DNA of 64,000 bases. It comes from Trichobilharzia regenti (lineage: Eukaryota; Platyhelminthes; Trematoda; Strigeidida; Schistosomatidae). Below are positions 1 through 10,800 of this stretch, one piece after another. Each line of letters starts with the position of its first letter. Positions within the stretch are counted from its first letter, which is position 1. The DNA is taken from the NCBI GenBank assembly GCA_944472135.2, contig OX235263.1, positions 24,543,379-24,607,378 on the forward strand, given 5' to 3'. The notes beneath the pieces are model-generated. The model made no database searches. It was not told where the DNA came from and worked only from the letters and a program-made list of their open reading frames with translations. The translations under genes and the position numbers were made by a program.

Positions 1-1135
1 CTTCAACTACACGTCTCCACTTGCCACTTCTGTCTTCTGCTGTACTTTTCACCTGCATCCATGTTAATCCATACTCTTTCAACTCCTCTTCACACGATCT
101 CCTCCATGTCACCCTTGCACTGACGTCCCACTCGCCGTTTCCCTTTAGGCCTGGTTCCACTCGAGCAATGGCCTGATGCGTGCGCGATGTCACCCAGCGG
201 CCTCCTCAGCGAGTGTCCAATCCATCTCAATCCACTTTCTCCTGGATATTTGTTGGGCGATTTGTTCTTGTTTTGTTTGTTTGTGCCCATAGTTTCTTGT
301 TAGTGATTCTTTTCGGCCCGGCCATCTGATCTTCAGTATAGAGTGGAGACAGTTGTTAATAAAGGTCTGCAACAGGCTGTTGGAAATATTCTTTGTGACC
401 CGTCCGCCAAGTTTCTGATCCGTATAGGAGAACTGACTGACTTGACTTTGTTAGTATCGAAAATCCGACTGAATTTTGTTGTTGATGTTGGCTGAGTGAC
501 GAAGATTTCCAGATTGGTTGTTTCAGGTTGATGACTGAATGTGTTTCTCACCTTCCCGATTCTCGATTTGACATCCTCGTCCGTTCCGACTACCTGTAGT
601 TGAGACAATGCTCCCTAGATAAGTGAATGAATGAAGTAACCTCTTTTTGAAATCCCTCGTGTTGATGGTGATTGGTGCTGGATGTTACTGCTGTTGTTGT
701 TGTTGTTGTTGGTTGGTTAGTTATTTTCATAACCTCCATCTTGTCTATGTTCACCTGGAGTCCTGTCTTCACTGTCTGCTTCTTCGACCATTGTGTCGGT
801 TTCCGCTTGTAACTCTTCGACTTTGTTTGACATCAAACATAAATCATCCACGCGCGAAATCCAGTTCTTCTAGGTTCTTCACGTCGGTCCAGGATATCCC
901 TGTCTTCTCGTTTCCCACTGTCTGACTAGCAATCCAGTCCACTTCAATTAGGAATATGATTCCTTGGTGATGCTAAACACCCTTGTCTGACTCTTGTGTT
1001 TACTCCAAACGCTTCACTGAGTTTTCCATTGTGGATCACTTGACATGTGCCACCGTTGTGGTGCAGCTGTTGACACAAGCTTGATGAATATTTGGGCGCT
1101 GCATGCCGTAGTACTCGAGTAGTTTCCAAATTATA
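1..1135 (-). mobile_element. RTE-type LINE fragment (family 2), antisense, 5'-truncated
   Basis: Read on the minus strand, this stretch gives broken pieces of a non-LTR reverse transcriptase C-terminus. The words QVIHNGKLSEAFGVNT and VRQGC are visible near 1000-1060, and the C-terminal segments match the + strand copy at 38527-40083. The 3' end runs off the left edge of the window. The 5' break lies near 1130, just before a short AT run and only about 35 bases from the splice acceptor at 1168. Several frames are needed to read it, so it is a dead copy. Confidence 0.85.
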
Positions 1136-1168
1136 TATATATACCTTTGTACTGTTTACTGTTAACAG

Positions 1169-1838
1169 CTTCAACAAGTCATCAAGAGGACAAAACAAAT
1201 TTTAGATGCTCAAGAACTCACCTTGAACTCTATCTCATTTGATACTACACATAACAATGATGGTGATGACGATGATAATAATAATAATGAAGGCATGACA
1301 TCATATAAACAGCCAACAACAAACAATGCAACAGAACATCAAATTGACTATAATGATGAAATAAAAAGCATCGAAGTGAACGAGAAGAAGAAGAAGGAGA
1401 CATTCAGTCATCCAGTGTCAAATGCATGTACACTAAGTGAAAGTAAATGTCTAGAATTTCCAGAAAAGTTATTTTACAACATAAACGCTTCACCTGTTCT
1501 TTGTTATAAACAACAACAACAACAACGATCATCATCAACATCCTCATTCTCATCACATAATTCTACTATTTCATTTGTGAATATTAATAATAATCACGAT
1601 AAGTGTATTGAGAAGAAATTCAAGGCGAATAATCTACAACAATCAATTATTGAAAATTTCCCGCAAATTAATGAAAAGGATAAAGACAATACAGAAGAAG
1701 AAGAAGAAGAAGAAGTAGAACAACAACAACAACTGCGACAACAACAACAACAACAAAATGAAAAGGATGACGAAGGAGGAGATAGGGAAGATACTACTAA
1801 TACATCTGTTTCAGATGAGAATAACAGACTTCAAAGAG
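1169..1838 (+). CDS. Exon of the unrecognised Q/N-rich gene
   Basis: The exon follows a polypyrimidine stretch and TTAACAG at 1161-1168 and ends AGAG before GTATGC at 1839. It is open throughout (670 nt, phase 0 in, phase 1 out). The start of the exon (LQQVIKRTKQILDAQ) looks like a short amphipathic helix; the rest is low complexity with runs of Asp/Asn, Glu and Gln. No in-exon ATG is needed because it continues an upstream exon. Confidence 0.65.
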
Positions 1839-4800
1839 GTATGCATTGGTTTTTGTTTTTTAATAAATATAATTATAAAAGGTGCGTCGGTGGTATAGCG
1901 GTTAGGACGCTCGCCGGCCATACACATGGTCCGGGGCTCGATCCCCGGCCGCGGACGCACTCCCTTACCTCGCTAAGCCAGAAATAATGCTGGTAAAGAG
2001 GCAGCGTTGGGGATGGGGCTAGCAACCCCATCCTGTAAAAATGAACACTGCTACAGAAACTTCAAGCTTCTAGCTTGAAGCCGCCTATGTTCCACTGGGG
2101 AACGTGAAGGAAAAAAATAGTTATAAAAGACTGATTAACATAGTGATCAGCGAATATTCTATTCGATAACTTCTCGTTCACCAGGTTCTACGATTATATA
2201 CATGTATCACCCTGCATCGTGATTAAGTTAATGATGTTCGTCGGTGGCACAGTGGTTAGGACTCTCGCCGACCATGCAACATGGTCCGGGGTTCGAGCCC
2301 ACGCCGACGCACACCTGATATCTATGGTTGGCCTGCGAGTTTTGGGCTACCGATATCCACGCTGAAAATTCCACACTTGTACCAAAAATACGGTGTGGAA
2401 TCAAGCTGTAACCAAAAATTTAAAAAAAAATAAAAATAAGATAAACAAAATCTATTCACATAGCGCTATTCTATCTCATCTTGTGGATGTAGAACACAAG
2501 ATTGATGTCAAAGAGGTGGCTTTCAAAGTCATTTACCGCATACCAACAAATCTTAACTTGACCATAAGAGTTCGATTACTAAATATTGCTGAGACTGGTT
2601 GTTGGGATCCATATTAACAGACCTAACTTGTGCGTCCAAAAGAAGTTAGTTCAGAAGTTATCCTTACACCTTGGCCATCTAGGTTTCAGTCATCTTGAAT
2701 TTTTGTGGAATTTTCCTTATTTTAGTTAATATTCTATTTGCTACTATATCGTTATTATTATTATTATAATTTAAGCATCTTTAATGAACTGTAATTGCAT
2801 TGTGATCTTACTTTACAAATTGATATTATTTAAAAAAACACTAATATTGTTATTGACTACTATTCTAGAATATTCTGTGTATATAAACATGTACATACAT
2901 GTAATTGTAGAGCGAGAAGAGGAATTTATCGAAAAGGACATTATTTGCTCAATTATTTTGTGTTTTATACTTGCATAATATAATCAAAGAATTATTTTTA
3001 TCAACAATACACTGACGGTTTAAGCAACACAGTAAATCAATTATACTGAAACATTACAGTTAAAAAGTATGTTTGAAACGATAATAGGCATAAAAATGTA
3101 ATAATAATAATAAACTGATTATCAGATAAATGATAAAACAAAATCACAGAGAATTTATGAATTTATAGGTTCTACAACAGTCCAGGATAGCAATAGTGAC
3201 TGGACCTGCTTCTTTTGTATCCAGAGCCTCGGTTGTTTTAGGCGAATTTTAATGTCCACTGCCGGCCATTGAAGATTCTTTCTATCATCTGTGGAATATG
3301 GCATAAAGCCTCTAGATACTAAACACCCCAAACGTCATAGACCATTGCGATTCTCTTTAAACAAACTGAGCTCTATGTGTGCCAAAGAAACAGGTCCAAT
3401 CACTTTGCTATGTTAACCTGTTGTATTATATTATTAGTAGTATTCTCTTGGGTTCCGAGTGGAGCATAGGGAGGGCTTCAACAACACATTTCCACTTCGT
3501 TCTATTGTCTGCTGTCATCTTCAGCTGGGTTCACGATTTCCTCCATGTCACCCTTACACCTCACAAGGTTAACCTTGTTTCTATATTAGATCATTCTTGT
3601 ATTATCCGATCAATTATCTAAACCTGACAAACTTCATGTACACACACACACAAATAGTTAATGACAAGCCTGAATAGATCAGTGGTAATGTTACTGACTG
3701 GAGCATTGGATAACACGAGCTTGAATCTCAGGAGGGACATGAGTTTCTTCAAGTTTGCAGATACGCCTTGCTGACTGATGGGTGCTAACTGTCAGGATAC
3801 ATAAGTCCAAAGCATCTCGCTGACTTCCACCAACCATCTGGTACTTGTAAAGTACATAATTTAAGGTAGAAGTAAACGTAACCAGGTAGAACTTGACCGC
3901 TGATAAAAAACACTTCACAACTGTCTAATTTGCAGTTAAAATACGTTATTATTATTATCTCTTTTTGGGATGAACAGAAACTCAGAAATTTGTCATCATA
4001 CGCTAATATTTTCGACCACCCCCACCCCACCACCATCAAATGGCCATATATTTTTTGGATAAAGGATACAACTAGCTGATTGCCCCCCCCCCGCCCAATA
4101 TCAACCAACTGAAACCAACCAATCAGACGGAGTGCAAAATATTATGAAATGCGAGACGATGAGGATGACGATTGGTCGATCATAGTTTTATACAATATGG
4201 GGGAAGGAAAATTGACATGTGAGTTGAAGGTTGTAAAAGGCGTTCGGCTGAGTGAGTGACTGGTTAGTACGAAATAGTGAGCATTAAGGTGGAGGAGATA
4301 GCAAAACTGAGATGAACAGTTCACCACGAAACAACCAATATGTGAAGTGAAACAGATGGAGGCATATAATGAGAAAAAAGATCGCTAAATATCGCGAAAT
4401 AATGATTCCGAATTGTATAAGCGGAAACTTCATATTAATGTATGTGTAAAACTTATGCACTGTGGTAGTAAGTAATTCCGTATTAGTTTGTTTATTAAAT
4501 GTATCACACACAGTGAGTGAAACAGTATTATTTACTGGATGACAAAGTTTCGAACAAAACTTATTGTTCATAATCATATCAGTTGTAATCACACGGTTTC
4601 GAAACTCGAGTTTTATAGTTTTATTTCTTCTCTCCTATTTGTCGTCGTTGAGGTAGTAGAATTTTCCAGATATCCGGGTGGAAAGGAGTTGGATCATTCC
4701 TATGAAGTGTATTTGATTCGACAAACAAAGCTTCTGTTATCAATCTCTCCCTCCAACCCGTTGTTACATTAGATTTTAAAACTGTCATCTTATCCCATCC

Positions 4801-7800
4801 TACTGTGTGATTGTGTGTGTGAATGCATGTAGTAGGTGTTGTAGCTGAACTATTCTCTAGATTTCTTATCTTATTCGGTTCAACTAATCTACATTTTTCT
4901 AGGTTTTTATATTCGGCTAGTCTGATTCACTGCACCTGTTCTACTAGTGTGACCTATGTATTTCACCTGACAATCATTGCAGGCAAGGTATCATATAAAC
5001 TAAATTGTTTTGTTTTAAAGGCTCCACAGGATCCTTTAACCGACAAAGCTTGTTCCTAATTGAGTTTGTGGTTGGTTTGAATGCTAGCCACTTTTATTTC
5101 TGCATGCCTTGTTAAGAATTCTGCGTAAGGTGGTTCCCGAGGTTCCTTCCTTGTAGGGAATTACTTCTGATGATTTAGATTCCCTATTGTTGGTGTTGTC
5201 TTGCGCATATCTGACATGCATGTCATCATTATTATTATCATCACTATCGCTACTATCATTATTTATTTTATTTTTATATTTCCTTACATATTTCCTGACT
5301 AATTTATCCGGATAATTATTAAGTTTCAAGGCTTCTTTTATGCGTATCACATCCTGTCTTAGATTTTCCTTGGTACTACTTAGTTTTTGTGCTATGTCAT
5401 TTAAACATTCCACCAATCCTACTTTTACTAACATAGGATGGGATGATCAAAACTCCAGATATCTGTTTGAACATAAAAACCTAGAAAAATGTAGATTAGT
5501 TGAACCGAATAAGATAAGAAATCTAGAGAATAGTTCAGCTACAACACCTACTACATGCATTCACACACACAATCACACAGTAGGATGGGATAAGATGACA
5601 GTTTTAAAATCTAATGTAACAACGGGTTGGAGGGAGAGATTGATAACAGAAGCTTTGTTTGTCGAATCAAATACACTTCATAGGAATGATCCAACTCCTT
5701 TCCACCCAGATATCTGGAAAATTCTACTACCTCAACGACGACAAATAGGAGAGAAGAAATAAAACTATAAAACTCGAGTTTCGAAACCGTGTGATTACAA
5801 CTGATATGATTATGAACAATAAGTTTTGTTCGAAACTTTGTCATCCAGTAAATAATACTGTTTCACTCACTGTGTGTGATACATTTAATAAACAAACTAA
5901 TATGGAAGCGGAAACTTCGTTAGTATTGAAGGAATTCTAGAACGAAGGCGTGTAAATTATAAAACATTGAGGTTAAAACTGTTGGGAAGTAGATAAAAAT
6001 AAAATAAAAAAATGAAATTTAAAAATATGATAAACAAAGCCAAAGGAAGAGGGATAAAAGGAAAAGGCTTTGTTAAAGGGGAGAAATTTTAATCCAGGTT
6101 CGCCCACGATAGGAACAAAGCTTAGATGTGTCCTTTTAGAATGCAAAGTTCCAGTTTAGTCTATCTTATTGTGTTAGGATCTGTATGAGGATTTTTGAGT
6201 CACATTGACTCAAAAATGGAGTATATGACCTTGAAGGCTAAGGCAACATATATGAAAGAATTGAACTTTTTATCCATTCAGTTTTACCTTTTCTGAACCA
6301 AGCCAATAAATGTTGTCGAGTCTGTAGACGAACCTGAACAACTGTGTACTCTATATATCTTAAACCACAGGAACAGATGAAACGATACATGTAAGAGGAA
6401 GAACTAAGATTAGGTAAGACATTTTTCAGTTTCGGGGTGAATATTGGACAACTACTGAAGGATATGGGTAGAAAATCCAAAGTAGAAAGTCATTTCTGTC
6501 GCTGTGATTTGACGTTGAGATAGAATCTCAGTAGACGCAAAAATAATGTCTCTTCCTTTACCATCGCCAGTTCATGCTTGTGACTACTATAACTAACCTA
6601 TGTTGGTATTTAATTGGTGGATGGTGACTAGCAGTGGAATCCAGGGTGCACATTTCGTCCTATTTGTGACCCATTAGCTGGATGTACCTGCATTTCTCAG
6701 TGAGTGATGATGTTCCCACCGAGGCTCGAAACCAGTACCCATAGTTTCAAACGCCAACCTATGTTGGCTTTTATAAACTTCTCTGAATATCCATCCGTTT
6801 TCGCCTAGAGTTCTTTGTTTTCACAATCTTCAGAGCAAATCCATATGTCTCTAAATGCTATACACCTGATTAAATTACGCTCGTATTTCATTGGTATGAA
6901 GCTGAGGATTTGCGTATTTTCAGCTTTGGTCACTATTCACACGTTGTATGAATCTATTATGGCTAATCACCATCATCATTGTCTCACACTTTACAGCAGT
7001 TTGTATTTCCATTCAGCCCAGTACATTGGTTGTTGTCAAACAAATACTATTTGTTTCGTCACCCTGTGTAACTATTAATCTGTTACTCCAGGTAAAAAAA
7101 TGTATCCGCTTCATAACTGGCTATTATTACTGTAATGATAACAAATATTATATTTTATAACTGTAATAACCAGAAGACAAGAATTTATTGAAAAGAACAT
7201 TCTTCTTTCAGATTGACTTTTAATTCGTGACATGTGAATACTTCACATGCTTTTAACCACACATGTGTATTATGTATGGTCTACGCTTGATTAACAGGCC
7301 AGTGTGACGCCTACACATATGCAGTCAATTTACTCGTTCTCTGATTGGTCAGTTTCAGGGCTAATCAGTTGTTTATGGACTTTACCCAAGGTTACTTATT
7401 TATTCAAGGTTTTGTCAACTTAAAAAATCGATGCTAGAAAACTTTCATACCATGAGGCAAAATTATTGAAATGTTTCCTAACTGTTTTTATCATAAAATC
7501 TCTGAATATATTTCGTATTAATCTTCAGGTATTGAAGCTCTTCTCTCTCTTATAAATGTTTTAAAGTTTATTGTAATATCCCTGTGTTGCTTTTCAATTA
7601 CAAATTATAGCAACTTGTGTTTATTGAATGCAGGTGCTAAATAACTGGCTGATTTTAGAAATGTAGCATTATACGTTAGGGTGTGAAGTGATTTGCTATA
7701 CACCTCTATTTAGCTAGAAAAGGTTCACAAAACTATGAAAATCTTCGAAGTATCATTGAGGTTTAAAATACTAGTTTGGCGTTTTATTTACGGCTATAGC

Positions 7801-10800
7801 TCTTATCCTTGTGAGTCGGTGGCATATCGGTTAGCACGCTCGCCGACCATGCACATGGTCCGGCAGGTCAATCGATGGACGGGAAAATCTAAAAGTTCAA
7901 TTAAATTAATATGACCCGTTGCACAAGAGGTGGCTCTCGTAGCCCAAGTGGTCTGGTGGATAACGCCTTGGCGTTTAAAACTATGGGCACTGGGTTCGAG
8001 CCTCGGTGGGAAAATCATCACTCACTCACTGGGGAATACAGGTACATCCAGCTGACCACGAGTCATAAATAGGACGAAATGCGCATCTTGGATTCCACTG
8101 TTAATTACCATCCACCAGTTAAATACTAACTAAATGCTCAGACATCGTCTAAGCATCTGCATAAGAAGCCGACGTGTCAACCTGAGACCGGACACTTCGG
8201 TCCATTCAATCGATGGGAAAATCTAAAAGTTCAATTAAATCTGGATGAATTATTGCACAGAAATAGGCTTTACCCATCACTAAAGAGTCCAATAAAGAAT
8301 TTGAAGGTTTCCTTGGGACACATACGAGAAAGTTACCCCTTAAAACTATTTTTTAAACTGAATTTAATGTCTATAAAACAGTTTTTTTAGATTACGCGTG
8401 TTGACCACGCGCTTATCTGACTGATTGATCAAGGTCATTACGTCCGTTTACTTGAGTCACTAGCCTGGGTTGCTAATGTTTAGAGTTGCCGAAAAAAAAC
8501 TGGAAGTCACATAACATAAAAACAACTTGTAGTTTTTAAAACAAGCAACATATACTGTTAGCAAGGCAGGATTGCATGAATTCAATAAATTTCAATAGGA
8601 CTCTTCATCTGCTGAATACTTAAAAATATAGGAATAATATATACCATTAGAATTACACTGGAAGATATAAAACTGATAAGCAAATAAACTACATTGAATG
8701 AATCATGCTAAACGACAGGCATGAATGTTTTTCAGGTCGTATTTCGATAGATGAGGGGGAAAGGAGTATGAGAGATTAAAATTAAGATAAAATGCATTAC
8801 GGTTTGGTTACGTCACCTAAATAAAGAATTAGTTATCAGGGGAAGAATATGAATATATGAAGAATTGCAAGGTGTGAATAATATTGATAAAAATCGTTAA
8901 GATGGTGATAGGGAAAAAGGATAGTTTTAAATGACTCAAGAATAATATTAAGAGGTAGAATAAAATATATATTAATAATAATAGTAAATAAGTTAACCAT
9001 ATTACCATGGTAGGCTAAAAGTGACCACCATTTGCTTTTGTACACAGAGACCAGATTTATAAACTCTAATTGCACGGGCTTCCTCAACTGCAAGCATCTT
9101 CCCGTACGTTTGTCGGCTTACAGCAATGAATGACTCGACAGTGTCAATATCATGTCTGTAACCCACAAGATGTGCTTTGTTATTTAACCTTTTTGGTACT
9201 TTGATTTCAATTGTTTTCAATCACTTTGGCTAATGCTCCATCATGCGAATAGACAGTCGTCTTTCTGTAAGATTTGTGTATTTGCTTTCACATGTACACT
9301 ATCAAAATGATATATGCAGTTTGAAGGACTGAAGCACCCACTTGATGGTGTTAAGGAACACAAGCTTTTCAGTGTAATAAGTTCTCCTGATAGTTTATCA
9401 AGTCTTTGTTGGACTACTTCTTGTAGGTCATCTTCTTTAAGTGGTAGATTGATGTATACAGCCTTCCTGTGGAAAGTATTTGAACAGTTTTATTGAGGCT
9501 TACCTTACTGAGGGGGATGTTGGATTCAGATCCAACGGTATTCTTGTATGAAATGAAGAAATATGGCTTGAGTTTCATTCAAATGTTTGATCATAAGATA
9601 GATAAAACTTCTGTCATGATAGGAACCAGCATAAAAAAATAGTATATCATCCTTTCTCACAAATCTTGTCAGGGAGTTACTATGTTAATCCATCATTTCT
9701 TACGCATATTGTGATTTATTGTGTGATCGATTCATCATCTTTTGTCTCGCCTTGGTCTTTCTCCCCCGGGTCGCCAACCAATCAGAATAGTTATTGCCAG
9801 CCAATAAGAACAATCCATTCCTACGGCTGTAAGCCGACTGTGTTGTGGTAAAGAAGGTGTATAAATATGTCTTGTTTCCTGATAAATATACGGCATTTTA
9901 CATTCACAGGACAGCCTTTGTCTTTTTTTATTTGTGTGAATCAGTTATATCGGAAGGTACAACGGACGAATAGGCGTATTCGCGTACCAGTCGAGTTCAT
10001 TACCGCTATAAGCATTAGCAACTCAGATATAACATGTCTATTTGTAGCTACAAATAGAGACATTTGAGGTAGAAGAAAAAAAAGTGGAAGAAACGAAGCA
10101 GATGAAAATACCTGACTGTAGTTAACTGAAATGAATGCACACAACCGGTCTGCAACAAGCTTTAGCCACCCATTGCCATATCGACGAAATATGGCATCAG
10201 AAATACGTCCGGAGAGAAGGCGAAATGTTGAGTGAGTGTGTGAGGAAGCACAACAAAAACAAAAAAAAATGAAACATTCATGAAAATACCTATTCATTAT
10301 CATGATAGGCAATGCATCTTCGTCACAAGTCATTTATACCTACTAGTAATCATTGTCAACATTCAGTTTACTCGCTACCATCACCTGAATTGGAATCATC
10401 AATCGACATGATTCTCACACAGAAACAGCAAACTAAATACCCACTCAGATTAGATCATTTTGACACTGAAAATTCAGCCATAAGAAGAAGGGATTTGTGA
10501 GACCAATCACTTCACCTGGTGGTGATAGTGACTTCTTTCCTTCCTTCCTCCCTTGTCACCTTGCTTCCTTAACAAGGACCATCACTCCAATGGGTGAGAT
10601 AGATACATACGAAATCATCCCGTTCGTGATTGTAGAGAGTGTGACCAAAGGGTGTGTGTGTGTGCTTAGGTGACAGTGTATACGTGAGGGTGTCTGTGCG
10701 TGTGTGCGGCTGAAGAGCCGTGTACTGTCTAAACCTTGATAGATGAATGATGGCTTTTCAGTGAATGAGTGCATTGTCGCTCATATCACTCATTTAAGTA

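Noticed and set aside
1882..2330. tRNA genes
   Set aside because: The tRNA-like parts have good A and B boxes but do not fold into a full cloverleaf with an acceptor stem, and they are attached to SINE bodies repeated across the window.
4539..5844. Two nearly identical 77-residue open frames (4539-4772 + and 5611-5844 -) that look like a conserved small protein
   Set aside because: They are the two arms of one inverted repeat and antisense to PLE coding sequence.
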